Source: Cycas panzhihuaensis (Eukaryota; Cycadophyta). From it: a stretch of DNA of 64,000 nucleotides. Location: assembly GCA_023213395.1 (NCBI GenBank), contig CM041465.1, positions 148,063,741 through 148,127,740 on the forward strand, given 5' to 3'. The notes under the pieces were generated by a model. That model did no database searches, had not been told where the DNA came from, and worked only from the letters and a program-made list of their open reading frames with translations. The position numbers and the translations under genes are program-made. Shown one piece after another: positions 21,420-33,449 of this stretch. Within the stretch, counting starts at the first letter, position 1. Each line of letters starts with the position of its first letter.

Positions 21420-22625
21420 CTAGAATGGAATATGAAGGGAAACACCCTACTCTACAAGGGAAGAATCTACCTACCATGTAATCCACACCTTAAAGAGATC
21501 ATACTCAAGGGAAACCATTAAGGCCCACTCCTTGGTCACTTAAGATTCTCCAAAGCCTATGAAAGGATCAAAGCAATATTCTATTATGAAGCAATAAAAG
21601 TTGACATAAAAAATTCATTTCTAAATGAAATACTTATTAGACACAAAAGGTAGAAATACAAAAACCCAAAATCATTGTAATCTCTTGATAGATCAAACTA
21701 AAAATGGAAGGAAATATCAATGGATTTTATCACAATTGTTTTCAAATCTAAGGGAAACGAGACTCTTTTTATGGTAGTAAATCACTTGATAAAGTATGCC
21801 CATTTCATTCCCATACAATTTTCCTTCAAGGAACCTTAGATTGTAGAGATATTTATGAAAAAGATTTATTAGTTGTATAGATTCCTTAATAAATAGTCAA
21901 TGTTTGTTACCTAAAATTCACTAGTAATTTTTTGAAATAGTTGTTTGAACTTGTAGGCAACAAACTCACCATGAGCATAACATACCACCCCAAATTGATA
22001 GGCACACTAAAATAATAACCAAATATTTAAAGACTTGTTAGAAATGTGACATAGATGACAACCAATCAAAATGGGTAAGTTGGATCCACCTTGCTAAATA
22101 TTGGTACAACACAAATTATCACTCTATAATCAAGATGTCACCCTTCATGGTATTATATGGGTACTAATTGCTAGCACCAATTAAGTCCATCCAAAGTACA
22201 ATAAAGACTCCTATAGTCAAGCACTTAATTCTACAATCTAACAAAATTTTGACAGAACTCAAGTACAACTATGATATTGCTATTAACAAATTATAATACT
22301 AGGTTGATATAAAATGAAGCAACAAATAGTTTGAAGTTAAGGGTTTAGGTTTATATATGACTTGAACTATATAAGTGAACATCTCTTAAACATGCGAGAA
22401 AATACAAACTAGCATCATAGTTCTATAGACCTTAGCAAATGTGGCTAAAGGTAAGTGAGGTAGCACATGCCCTTACCCTCTCTCAAGATAGCATAATTCA
22501 TGGTGTCTTCCATATTTTCAACCTCCAGAAAAATATGGGGTATCATACAAGACCAATAATTGAATTCCTAGCAACCAATGAAGAGGTGAAATTATTAGAA
22601 AATAAGCATGCAAAGCTCTATACCA
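21420..22625 (+). pseudogene. G4 integrase
   Basis: IYLPCNPHLKEIILKGNH starts the N-terminal zinc domain (21465-21520). KWKEISMDFITIVFKSKGN carries the first catalytic Asp (21700-21745). The second and third motifs are too decayed to name. At 22439-22620 an open stretch reads KVSEVAHALTLSQDSIIHGVFHIFNL, the conserved integrase C-terminal (GPY/F downstream) region. The domain is cut by the LTR at 22626. Confidence 0.72.
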
Positions 22626-22940
22626 TGTTAAAAAAATAATATGATATGCATGCAATAGATAAACTAAGATGGTGAGTTAATGATATAGCAATGAATCACA
22701 AAGAAGATGAAGTATGTACAAATGAACACAAGATATGGAGAAATGGCCAAAACTCAAATTGGAATGAATGATAATCTACATACTTATAATACAAGCTCAC
22801 CATCAATAAGAGAACCCTATTGGTTGGTCTTAGAGGTAGCATACATCTCTATGTGGCTCACAACTTCAAATATAAAATACACATAAATGTAGAGAGAGTG
22901 TAAATGAGGGTAATTATGTAATTGGGTATTACACACAACA
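22626..22940 (-). repeat. Isolated LTR of another element (minus strand)
   Basis: On the minus strand it starts TGTTGTGTGTAATACCC and ends ATTTTTTTAACA. The TGTT...AACA termini are inverted, and it is 315 bp long. A purine tract lies directly upstream (right side), so it is the 3' LTR of an element whose body would lie to the right. It interrupts the G4 integrase. No partner LTR was found. Confidence 0.55.
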
Positions 22941-22952
22941 TTCTCCCCTGTA
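22941..22952 (-). promoter_or_regulatory. Polypurine tract next to the 22626-22940 LTR
   Basis: The minus strand reads TACAGGGGAGAA followed by TGTTGTG. This is the arrangement of a PPT and the start of a 3' LTR. Confidence 0.5.
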
Positions 22953-22996
22953 ATAATCAATTACATAATGAAATATCACATCAAATGATAAATGTA

Positions 22997-23445
22997 GTGT
23001 CTTTAAATGGATACTAGAATATAACTTATTGCAATAATATAATTAGTTACTGATGTCTATATGAAGTAAAGTCCATCTACCAGAATGCATGGGTAATTAG
23101 CTACCACAACTGGCATAGAAACCTCCTTTGGATATATGGTTCAATCAATGCCAACAAGAGTAACTATAAAGGGGTCCCACCTCTTGCTTAAATGGGACAA
23201 TACAAATAGTCTTCAAATGGAAAGTGTCAAGTCTTCAAATAAGTTGGATTATAATCTGCTGCAATAATATAATTAGCTACTGATGCCCATATGAAGAGAA
23301 CACCATCCACCGGACCATATGAGTAACCAACTGTTGTGACTGTCAGTTAACTAGGATATTTCTTTACATATACGGTTCAATTAGCACCAACAAGAGTAGT
23401 TGTAAAGGGGTCCCACCTCTTGCTTAAGTGGAAAATGCACACAGT
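22997..23445. repeat. Tandem duplication of about 220 bp
   Basis: Two diverged direct copies lie side by side (about 22997-23217 and 23218-23445). They share GCAATAATATAATTAG.TACTGATG, AGAGTA..TRTAAAGGGG and TCCCACCTCTTGCTTAA. They follow the PPT of the minus-strand LTR and could be its 3' untranslated region. No protein family was recognised in any frame. Confidence 0.75.
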
Positions 23446-24363
23446 CTTAAACTGGCTCTATGGTTGCAAATTACCTCTATGGGTTAAAAATACATCTCTT
23501 TGAGCTTATATCATACCACCATGGACTAAAAATACAACAATAAATGTTAATACATAACTTGAAAGATAGATGTGACTCAAATATAACATGAATAACTCTC
23601 CTATATAATAAAGTTTAATATGAAATGGGTTCTCTAGAGCCAAAAAATGAGACTTTAGTACATGCTATCCCCCCCATTTAGGGTACATCATATCAATAAA
23701 TATCATGGAGCCTTTAAAAATATATATATGTGCCTGAAAAAACTAAAAAAATGAAGAAAATTAAAGTTTTGAAGAAAACGTTCGACTTTGAGATAAAAAC
23801 TCTTTCACTTACGAATTCAACGCAACAAACATGATTGAAAATAAAGCCTCCTAGCTTAAGATATAGCCAAAATAGTGAAAAGACTCCATAAAATATGAAA
23901 ATTGGAGTCTTAGCCCCTTTCACTGGTAAGTTGGAGGTCATATGGGCACTTAATGTGACCTGGGGCTTAAGAGATGAGGGTCTGGGTAGACCTGAAAAAA
24001 ATATCAAATATAATTAAACCTGTTTTGATTTTACCAAAAAAAAAATTATGTCGTCTTTATAAAAAAATCATATCCGTAAAAATTAAAAAAATTAAAACAT
24101 TTGCTAAAGGAGATAAAATATTTTCACCCAAATATCTTTTAACCCTAAATGTTTAGGGTTTTTATCTATATCATACATTTTTCACAACTACCATTGATTT
24201 GCAAGTCTGCGCAGGGGTTTCTTCATTGACAACTGCTATTGTTTATAGGGTGACAATCCACCACCACCACCTATTGGTTTTGTGTCGACTAGAGGTTTGA
24301 ACCTTCACTTAATTTCTCTTTGGATCCAACCATCTTAAAAATCTCAAAAAGAAACCAGAAAGT
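23446..24363. other. AT-rich stretch without recognised genes
   Basis: Only short chance frames were seen. A perfect 20-bp palindrome, AACCCTAAATGTTTAGGGTT, lies at 24141-24160. It contains one TTTAGGG unit on each strand, but there is no telomere-like array. Confidence 0.5.
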
Positions 24364-25134
24364 CTAGTCTGAAATACACACAACCCAATTATGATTTTGG
24401 GAAAATGTCAGCAGTGAAGGGAAACACCTCATAAATGCAATCTGAGGATTAATCTTCCCCACAACCATATAAATGAAATCATCACCCACAAAGGAAAATG
24501 TTGCATTAGGCTTCCCTTCATAGGGTCCTTTAATGAGTTGACCATTCTTGAGACCCACAATGAACACTTCTTCATTGACTCCAATTTTCTTAAGAGAGAT
24601 ATTAATTTGATAAACAAGTCCAATCTTCATTTAAAGCTCATTTCCAGCATCTATGACAAGGTGATGCTTCACCTACTCCATCACTACAACCAACTTGAGA
24701 TTCAGATTTGTTGAAGGATTAAGAGTATTCCAAGTTGTACCCATGTTGAGAATCATGTCCATCGTTGATCTCAGGGCCAGAGATGGGGTTGGAACTCCCC
24801 CCCGTTGCACTTGGTTCTACCCAATCTCCCAATTAGTTCTTTAATAGCAATACCATTAGATGGTAGACTCGTAGTTGGTAGTAATAGAGACACAATAAAA
24901 CCCAATGTAGACTAGAAAGGAATGGTTTGATCTATGGTGGGTTCCTAGTTGAGGCTGAAGAAGGAGTTTGGTAGGGATTTTGATGAAGTGGGCACACTCA
25001 AAGAACTCTCTTGCATAGCCATGGTTGCATTTGCCACTATAGAATGCTAGCTTGCAGATGAAGTAGACATAGATGGTTTATAGCTCAAGGATGCCTTTCT
25101 AGGGAACCCAAATTTTTCTTTCCCATTGGAGGCC
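24364..25134 (-). pseudogene. Unidentified coding remnant
   Basis: From the ATG at 25134 the minus strand opens MASNGKEKFGFPRKASLSYKPSM, here cut to MASNGKEKFGFPRKAS, and continues Ser-rich for about 50 codons. After frame changes it ends in an 88-codon open stretch, 24630-24364, containing NEEVFIVGLKNGQLIKGPY and FSFVGDDFIYMVVGKINPQIA. Composition looks like real coding sequence, and none of the retroelement domains I know fits. It could be a gene fragment or a non-LTR element. G5 begins 170 bp upstream of this ATG. Confidence 0.3.
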
Positions 25135-25299
25135 ATGGAGACTAGGTAGTAAGGCCAAGGAAAACCAGTGATCAATTCAATTCGGTGGAGTATTCCTGTT
25201 TGTGGTAGAAGAAGGTCCAGGCACGCATGAATTGGGAGATGGAGTGCTCATTTCCAAGGCTTCAAATCTTTTGAATCAGAATGGATAATGGCATGTGAA

Positions 25300-25304
25300 C
25301 CTAT
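25300..25304. repeat. Target-site duplication of G5, left copy (CCTAT)
   Basis: CCTAT precedes the LTR start TGTTTCACC. The right flank of the element at 51802-51806 is CCTAC, a single C/T difference. Confidence 0.75.
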
Positions 25305-27782
25305 TGTTTCACCAAAACCTAGCCTCTTGACTTGTATTTAATTTGTATTGGTAAGTTTTGACATGTTATGTGTGATTTTATAGAAGATGATTAATAGATT
25401 TTGTTTGATCATAAGTTAAGCCATGTTTTGTTGAAGTGATCTATGAAATTTAATCAATGAAGTGTGATCGATGATGATGTCATTTGTATTTTTATTATTA
25501 TTCACTGATGATGTAAACTATGACACTATAATTTTCTTTCATGATTGATTTAACCTCATGTTTCCTTCAAAACTTGTCATTTTTGCCTTATTTTCAAGAT
25601 TTCACCCAAAATTTGTTGTTGGTTAACTTTTTGGGTTTATGTTTAATGTGCTTCACCTAATTATGGGCTTATCTACTCATTAAGGAAGCCATTTTCATGA
25701 TTAGATCTTTATTTGATACTAATTTTTATTATTTTTTGATCAATTTTTAGCTCTACTATTATCGTATTTTTGGTATTGCCAAAAATGTGACCTGTCGCGT
25801 TTTTAGAATAAAGTTGCATTTTTAATAAGTGAAAAATGTGATTGGTCATATTTTTCACTACCATACAAGGAAAACTCAGATAGTACGCTAACATTTTACA
25901 TGCCATTGCCCAGATTCAGTGGAATTTGATTCCTTCGATGCTCAGAATTGCTCTTAAGTCTTTATTGGTTGAAAGTTGATGAGTTAGAAGTGATTTTGTT
26001 GAGCTTGTGTGTGGATTTTTGGAGGTTTTAGAGATTTCTTGAAGACTACTACTGTGAGGCTGGAACTTGATATTTTTTAAGGCTTTTGGATGAAATCTTG
26101 AAGGAGTTTTGTTGCTATGTTACTTCTATTTGACTATTGATAGTCCAAGTTTCTATTTTCTTAGATTTTCATCAAGTTTTGTGCTTCAAACTTCTTCTAA
26201 TTTGATAAGATCTTTCTTACTGTATTTCTGGCTTGTATTATAATGTTTTAAATGTAATTTTGTCTCAAAAACATTTCCTTTCTTTGGCTAATTATTGTAT
26301 TACTCTCATATTGTTTTTGGATACTGAAATATACACAGAAAGGTTAGCCCTTCGTGGGGTTTCTTAAGGGTGGACTAGGTTGGAGCATGGTCATCTCTCC
26401 ATGATATATCTAGCTATCCCTTCCTGCTCTTTTATAGTAGCTTATATTTCAGTTGGTTTGTTGCCCTTTTTTGGCATTATTGTTCTAATTTAGTCTTTTT
26501 TTGTTGTTGTTCTTATTTTCTAGATTTTCTTTGAAGAAAAGTTTATGGAAGAGTTGGTCAATTGAAAAAAAAATCCAGTCATTCCGAGGCGTTCTTCACG
26601 ATAGGAAATGAATTATTTTATTATATCCTTGTGGTTGCATTCATTTTTATTTTCAAGTTGGCTTCTTTATCTTGGGAATGAAAAGTTGAGAATATTACAT
26701 GGTAAAACATCTCTGATTTTTTAGTTTTTACAGAGGGTTCAAGGATCCTTTTAGAGCTCTTACTACTTCAATTATAATGGAACCATTGGGACTAGTTTTA
26801 TGTGAATGTTATTGTTCAAATTTGTGATTCGTTTACCATTTCATAGGTCTAAAAATTATCAAAAAAAAACATCAATAGTATCTTTTAAGAATTTCTCTTC
26901 TTATGCATTGTTCATCACATTTTTTAAGAGAATTGGTTGCATGCATGAAGGATGAAGCATATTGACTAGTTTTGCATGTTGATTAATCTCTTTTAAAAAA
27001 ATTTACGTAAAGTCATTTAGTGAATTTTAGATTTTGGTAGCATCATTCCTTTTGAAATGAAGTGTGTATATTGCATATAGGAATGCTATTTCATAGTTGC
27101 ATATGTATCTTTCATTTTGAAAACACAAAAAAATAAAAAGACAAAAGGAAAACTTGCATGCATTATTTCTTGTTTGTTTATTTTTTATTACAAAAAAAAA
27201 AAAACAAAAAGGTTTATGTGAGTTTGATCTTGTAGTCTCTTTAGTTGCATAGATTTATCTTACTTTCTTAGTTTTGTTTCTTTGTTACTATCATATAAAA
27301 ATCTAAAAAGAAGAACAAAATCTAAAGGATCATAAAGTGACTGTAAATACCATATAAAAAGGAAAGGACAATAAAAAGCAAGAAAAACAAAGTGAACATA
27401 AACCAAGTCAAGAAACAAGAACAAAACAAGCCACCTTTCCAATGGCTTACCCTCTCTCACATCCAAGTAGAACCCAAAAGGTTGAAAGGATTACACGAGA
27501 GGAATCCCTAGGAAGGACATTGAGGATATTGTCAGTGTGGCTCCAAACTTAGAACTCCTTCATCACGTCATGTAGGTTAGCAGATTCTATCACCCCATTT
27601 CATATCCACACCTTTCGTCATATCCATTCGCACTCCATTAGACGACACTACTAGGTGAAGACTCCTCCTTAGGAGTTGGGCAAAGATGGTTCCTTAGGTC
27701 TTCTTGGACTTTGTATCTCCCAATTTTAATAAAAAAAGTAATCGAGAGATATTAAGTTTAGGTCCCCCCTATGCACCAACCA
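25305..27782 (+). repeat. G5 5' LTR
   Basis: It starts TGTTTCACCAAAACC and ends CACCAACCA. It aligns collinearly with 40413-41284, 42953-43235 and 50271-51801, the three pieces of the 3' LTR. No coding was seen. At 25787-25862 short degenerate repeats of the type GTG(A/T)...TTTTTCA recur. A purine-rich stretch lies at 27120-27215. Confidence 0.93.
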
Positions 27783-27788
27783 TCTTTC

Positions 27789-27806
27789 TGGCAATCATAT
27801 TAGGGA
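27789..27806 (+). promoter_or_regulatory. G5 primer-binding site (not iMet)
   Basis: TGGCAATCATATTAGGGA lies six bases after the LTR. It resembles the TGGCG(A)CC...GGGGA class of sites used by Tat/Athila elements rather than the TGGTATCAGAGC class of the other elements here. The tRNA is not named with confidence because several bases have changed. Confidence 0.5.
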
Positions 27807-28993
27807 GCCACCATTTATCCTCAAGTAAAGCTATAAAAACAACAACACCCACCCCTAAGCACTCGTTGAGGCTTCAAGGCCTTCCACCTGATTTTCAAGT
27901 ACACCCATCACACTTTGGTCAGGATGTTTCATCATCTTAAGTTGAATCTTCAGAACTTCAAGCACATGACACATACATTTATCCTCTTAAAGATTCAACC
28001 CAATTATACAACATACCAGTGGAGTAGTGATATCTAGAACCTTCTCAATATCTTAGTGATTTTTCCTTTGTGGATCCTTCTTTCGCCCAAGAAGAACCAC
28101 CTTCGGGTTAGTTACATCCACTTTTCCTTAATTTGGTCCTTACTAAGATCCCTACCCTACTATGCATGCATGGTTATCATGACTCGTTTTACCCGAAGAC
28201 TCATACCATGTCATCTCTACCGCAACATACTCAAATTGATCCCTTAGGTGAAGACTATGAGTTGATTGAGGTGGACCCAATGCCTAATGCTATGTGGTCT
28301 TCTTACCCTTCTCATCCTCCTTCACCAAGACCTATGTCATGACTTCATTCCCTGACTTTGGAGGAATTTGATAACCACAAATTGACTCATTCATAACCTC
28401 GTCAATCTTCTCCTAGTCAACAAGCTTGGATTCATGAAGGTGATACCACCAGTCTTACTCATGGCAACCCTGGTCCCATGCACATATCTACTTCTAGTCA
28501 AGTGGTTATGGCCTCACATAGTTTACGATTGATTCATTCTTACTCCACTAGAATTGCCTCTTCACATCTTGTTTCTTCTACGGCCTAAGTAACCCCTCAT
28601 GCATTGCATATCATTTGGTCCTATGGTGCTAGACCTCGCCCACCATCTCCTAGAGCATCTAACGTGATTTTCTTGTTGCAACATGTTTCTCATATTTATT
28701 CAACTCATCCTCATGCTTCGGGAGGACAATCACAACCTTTGAGGACTTGTAATCCCACTTCTTCTTCACATATTCTTAGATCTACCCCACAACCCAATCC
28801 CTTCTACACTTATAATTCAAGTTTTCCTCAATACCTTATACCTTAAACCAACTCTGTGGTTAACCCCGCAGCATGGTTTGTTCCCTCCTCTACTCTCCCA
28901 CCTTATGACATTTCACAATAAAAACTACAATCACAACAACCCATCTATGCATCTATTTCTCATCTGTCATCCTTACCTCAACGTCCTACTACG
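27807..28993 (+). other. G5 leader and low-complexity N-terminal gag region
   Basis: Plus-strand frames are rich in Pro, Ser and His (for example PSHPPSPRPMS at 28310-28340 and HASGGQSQPLR near 28720) and are cut by many stops. This resembles the disordered N-terminus of Tat gag proteins. A gag start could not be fixed. At 29060-29105 the segment CCTTCTT..GTCACCAATGTCTCC is tandemly duplicated (about 18 codons apart). Confidence 0.45.
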
Positions 28994-30060
28994 TTGAGGC
29001 CAAGGAGGCCCTTCCTAGATTATATGAAGTCTCCCTTCCCACATGAGGTCTTGTTGGCACCAATGTCTCCATTCCTTCTTTTGTCACCAATGTCTCCATT
29101 CCTTCTTGAGTTATCTAAATTTTCTTGTGACTCTTCTCAAGACCCCACCTCCTATGTACAAGCATTCATGCTTGCCTACACAAATTTTATGCCACATGAC
29201 TATGTTATGATATGTCCTTTTCCTAAATCACTTCAAGGCAATGCCTTGAAGTGGTTTTATCATCTCTCCTCGGCTTCTATTCTCTCGTTCCAACAATTAG
29301 TTGACTTATTTATCAACTATTTTGATGTAGTGAGACCATTTGAGTCAAGCATTAAATTTTTATTGGCCATTAAGTAGAATTATGATGAGATGTCAAGGGA
29401 CTTTGTTAGAAAGTTTCAAGACTATGTGCACGCTTGTCACTCATTTCTTGACCCTTATTTATTATTCGATTTATTTATTAATATGTTGAGGCCTCATGTA
29501 CACTTAAAAATTTTAAAGTTGAGCCCTTAAATGTATGAAAAGGTGGTTTATCGTTGTTTAGCCCTTAACAGATTTGAAATTCAAGCAGGTATCAAGAAGG
29601 TTGGGAAATCTATGCCTTTTAAAGAAATAGTTCAAAATACAAAGGCTTCCCATCCCAAACCCACTTATGATCATCTTGCTTATTCAATTAGATTGTTGGA
29701 TTGAGTAATCAATACTAAATTATGTGTTGATCCTCCTTCTCAAAGTCACCCTTCTCAAGAGACTAAAGTGATTCACTTTACTGAATAGAGGAAGAAAAAA
29801 GCTCCTCCCCCACCTCCTCCTTCCTTTAGGAAGACGAAATAATGCTCATATCATCAAACAGATCCACATGATAGAAGTTAGTGCCGAACAGTTCAAAATG
29901 CAAATCAAAACACAAGTGTTCAAACAAATTGAGCTTCTAAGTTATTCCAAGACCAAATGATCCATAAGGATCCATTGTCTTAGTAGGACAACAAGATGAA
30001 TAAAGAAGATAAAAGCAAAGAAAAGGTGGTGTAAGATGCTGAAGGTAAACCTTCAAGTTC
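28994..30060 (+). pseudogene. G5 gag
   Basis: The retrotransposon-gag core is clear. It runs SKFSCDSSQDPTSYVQAFML, MICPFPKSLQGNALKWFYHL, SILSFQQLVDLFINYF (29100-29330), then after a stop SRDFVRKFQDYVHACHSF. The C-terminal part at 29840-29895 reads CSYHQTDPHDRS-CRTVQN, the CxxH...H....C element typical of Tat/Athila-like gag. It would encode the capsid of the particle. At least five stops interrupt it. Confidence 0.8.
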
Positions 30061-30142
30061 TAATTCATCAAAGAAGACTACCATTCCCACAAACATTTCA
30101 ATAAAAAAAAACAACAATTAATCACGCCCACCTCTCAAAGGG

Positions 30143-30830
30143 GTGGATACCAAGAGGACCATAAACATGGTGGAGACTACAAAGAGTATAGGTCAATCTA
30201 AATCATCCGATGATTTGATGGCAAGGAATCCTAACTCTTTACCTCTAGTACCCCCTCATCCCATCAGGTTTAGGTCCATTCCCTCTAGTTTAAAGGATAG
30301 ATCTTTCTCCTTGGTAGAAGAATTAAAGATTATTTCAGCAGGCGTATTAGTCATCGATTTGCTTAAATATTACCGTGAGAAATGTTAACTTCTATTTAAT
30401 GTATTGGGAGTTCCTTTGGTGGCTTCTTCACCTACTTCTATGCTTTCTTTCAATCTTGCTACCTTATCTAGTCATTCCACCCATGCATTGAATGGTATTC
30501 CCTTATTTTACATTGATATTGTGAAGGATCATATCAATATCAAGCAGGATATCATTGACAAAGGATCATCCATCAATGTAATCCCTCTTCATCTTGTTGA
30601 GGGTTTAGAAATTTCTATTTTTGATCCATGCGAGTGGATTTACCAAGGGTATGATAAGAATTAGAAGGTGCCCTTAGGTCAAGTCACTCTTACCATCATC
30701 GACTTAGACTTAGAATATAATATACTTTTGGGTAGACAACGGATCACCCAAATGGCAACAATTTTTTCCTCCCTCTTTGGGGAACTTAGGTTCATCTACG
30801 AGGGAGAATTAAAGATCGTTAAGTGAAAGC
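30143..30830 (+). pseudogene. G5 aspartic protease
   Basis: IIDKGSSINVIPLHLVEGL (30549-30605) matches the Tat-lineage protease active site (I.DGGSSINI.P). The catalytic Asp is kept and the following Gly is Lys. The downstream box YNILLGRQRITQMATIFSS (30715-30775) equals the usual YNALLGRPWIH.M.A..S. Preceding codons form the PR leader (STHALNGIPLFYIDIV). Confidence 0.78.
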
Positions 30831-30898
30831 CCAAACCAATTAAGTAATCAATTCTTCTTATTGAGACTTTTCCGGAACCTGGTGAATCTTCCAATTCC

Positions 30899-31908
30899 AT
30901 GGAGTATTTCTTTCAATCGCTTGGTTTAGATCAGTATTTTACTATTGAAGCCCCTTCTACTCAACCAGAGGTAAGGGATGTGGATTTAGTTCAACTTGTT
31001 CCTTTGTTATCAAGTTTCCCATCCATCCCTATTCCTTCATACTTGATTGATTGCTTTTTGGTTTCTTCTTCTTCCATTTCTGATGAAGAACCAACTTCTT
31101 ATCTGATTGCATCTCATCAAGATCCACCCCCAGTTCACCCTACTGGCACAAATCCTATTCACGCTTGTTTCTCACAGGTTTTGTGCTTGCCCTTATGGGT
31201 AAATCTAGTAGTCCCTTTTGTTGCCATTCACTTGGCATCTACTTCTTCAAGTTTGGCTATGCATGATTCACATATTAATGCTTCCTCATCCTTCTCTCAT
31301 TCCTCTTTCTTTAAAACATGGTTGAATAGGCATGAGAGGAAGATGTTGTTGCATACCAATTCGCTTGATATACGTTAAAATAGTTACGACACCTCCACTG
31401 TAGTACGGAAAGTTAATTCTATTTCCACTATCTTTTTTCCTACTCGTCCTCATGTATCTTAATATCTTGGTCTGATCATGACCCTGGTGTGAATCATCAA
31501 GAGTTCTCTTCAATTTGGGAGTTTGTAGATAGGCCCATCTACTTTTATCATGTTTCTTCAATTATAAAATTTGTTCCTACTTATGCAAACTCTTTGGTTG
31601 ATTCGTCTACATCCTTCATGCCTTTATCTCCATCTACTTTCCAATCTAATAACCTTTTCCTCATCAATCTCTTTCAAGTGGATCATTTTAAGAATGACGA
31701 GGCAATTCTAGAGCATTTAGCATGTTCATCTCCTGGTTTCCCTCATGGACATCATAAGTTAGGTTTTTCAAGAGTCATAATTAATTATTCTCACCCCCAT
31801 AAGTCTTTTTCTTCAATTGAGCCTATCCCTTCCCATTTCGAGGAAGGGAATGGGATGCTTATGGAACAAATCATTAATATAGACCTAGAGATAGAGGATG
31901 TTCCCTAA
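30899..31908 (+). pseudogene. G5 protease-RT spacer with two open stretches
   Basis: Open frames of 159 and 139 codons at 30899-31378 and 31489-31908 are rich in Ser, Pro and Phe (QPEVRDVDLVQLVPLLSS; PLSPSTFQSNNLFLINLF). They lack any known motif. In Tat elements this interval of pol is long and variable. The last residues (LEIEDVP) lead into the RT linker. Confidence 0.5.
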
Positions 31909-32820
31909 ATTATTAAGTTAGGAGCTAGTTGTACTCCCCAAGAGATTGCCTAGTTTAAGGATCTCTTCTATGAGTTTTGCTCAGTTTTCGCGTGGGACTA
32001 TAAAGATATGCAAGGCCTTAACTCCCAAATTATTGAACATAACATTAGATTAATTTTTTGCATAAAATCCAAACAACAAAAGCAACACCTTATCCATCCC
32101 TGCCTCTCTTTTGCCATTAAGTAAGAGGTAGAGAAGTTGTTAGGAGATAGATTTATTGAGAGTGTTGACTATTCTCAATAGGTCTCTAATATAGTTCCTG
32201 TAGTGAAGAAGAATGGTACAATTTAAATTTGCATTGACTTTCATGATATCAATTATGCATATCCCAAAAATAATTTCCCTCTTTCCTTTTTTGACTAGAT
32301 TTGGGATCAGACAGCTAGTTTCGAGGTAATGTCCCTTATAGATGGTTTTTTAAGATACAATCAGATTTCTATCATACCTCATGACTGCTAGAAGATTGCT
32401 TTCACCACTCCTCAGGGCACCTTCATTTAAAAAGTCATGCCATTCAAATTGAAAAATGCTAGTGTGACATATCAAAGGATTATGGTCCATATTTTTCATG
32501 ACTTGATTGGCAATATTATTGTCGTATAATTGAATGATATGCTCGCCCTTTCACGCAAGAGATTTGATCACTTGTATGATTTGAGAACCATTTTTGAAAG
32601 GTATAAAAAGTATTGCTTATGCTTAAATCCTTCCAAATGTATTTTTACCATTACGTCATGGAAGATATTAGGAAACATTATTTCTCAAGATAGGATTAAA
32701 ATTGATCCTAAAAAATTTGAGGCTATTGTTCAAATGCCCCCCTGTAAGACCAAAAAATAAATCAAATCTTTTTTAGGTGGCTTAGTTTCCTAAGATATTT
32801 CATTGCTGACTTTGCCTTAG
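31909..32820 (+). pseudogene. G5 reverse transcriptase
   Basis: FKDLFYEFCSVFAWDYKDM opens the region (31950-32005). VEKLLGDRFIESVDY follows, then VVKKNGTI and ICIDFHDINYAYPKNNFPL (32200-32285). IAFTTPQGTF lies near 32395 and VMPFKLKNASVTYQRIM near 32435. The catalytic box reads V-LNDMLALS (32520), so the YVDD motif has lost both Tyr context and its first Asp. SWKILGNIISQDRIKIDPKKFEAI ends the domain (written as ILGNIISQD and IDPKKFEAI). Confidence 0.82.
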
Positions 32821-33290
32821 ATGCTAATCTAAAGAAAGATATCGAATTGTGATGGACTCCTTAATTTCAAGAGTCCTTTGATAAGTTAAAGTAAGCCTTG
32901 GTTTCCGCTCTAGTTCTTGCTTCTCCAAGGTTTGACAAATTATTCATTTTATATACTTCAGTAACTCAGGAATTATTAGGATGATTTTGGTAAAGAAAGG
33001 GCCATATATTTCATTAGTAGGACCCTCATGGTGGCCGAGCTTTATTATCCTTTTCCTGAGAAAGAGTGCCTTGCTTTAGTTTTCTCTACGAAGAAGCTTT
33101 GCCACTACCTCCTTAGAAACAAGGTCCACCTCATTGTCCAATCATACCCTATAAGGTATTTACTTATGAAATCTAACCTTACTAGTTGATTAGGTAAGTG
33201 GTCTTTATTACTTCAAGAATTTGATTTGTAGGTGCTTAATAGAAAATTCAAGAAAGGCATGATCATTGTAGGGATTATAGCTGGTGCTCC
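32821..33290 (+). pseudogene. G5 gypsy-type RNase H
   Basis: FQESFDKLK followed by a stop, then ALVSALVLASPRFDKLFILY (32870-32955) forms the RT/RNase H junction. The later part survives only as frame-shifted pieces corresponding to ECLALVFSTKKLCHYLL (33065-33110, decayed). No catalytic set can be confirmed. Confidence 0.65.
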
Positions 33291-33449
33291 TCTTTTCAAT
33301 CCTGTTGGCCAACCTGTTGATGATTCCCTCCCAGACGAACATATCTTCCATATCTAGGGCATCCCTCCTGATGATCCATGGTATGGAGAGATTAGCTTAT
33401 ATATTCAAGATCAAATTTTCCCTTCTCTTTCTACTTCGAAGAAGAGAAG

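Larger units (their letters stand above)
17641..22625 (+). mobile_element. G4: decayed Ty3/gypsy element
   Basis: On the plus strand a TATA-containing LTR-like region, an iMet-type PBS, gag, protease, RT, RNase H and integrase follow in gypsy order. Stops are very frequent (dozens), more than in any other element here. The integrase C-terminus is cut at 22625 by an LTR on the other strand. No 3' LTR of G4 was recognised further right. Confidence 0.8.

Noticed and set aside
22615-22626. PBS-like TGGTATAGAGC on the minus strand next to the 22626-22940 LTR
   Set aside because: The PPT on the other side marks that LTR as a 3' copy, and the TGGTATAGAGC lies within the G4 integrase reading frame. 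The match is probably chance.
24141-24160. Interstitial telomere repeat
   Set aside because: Only one TTTAGGG unit per strand and no array.
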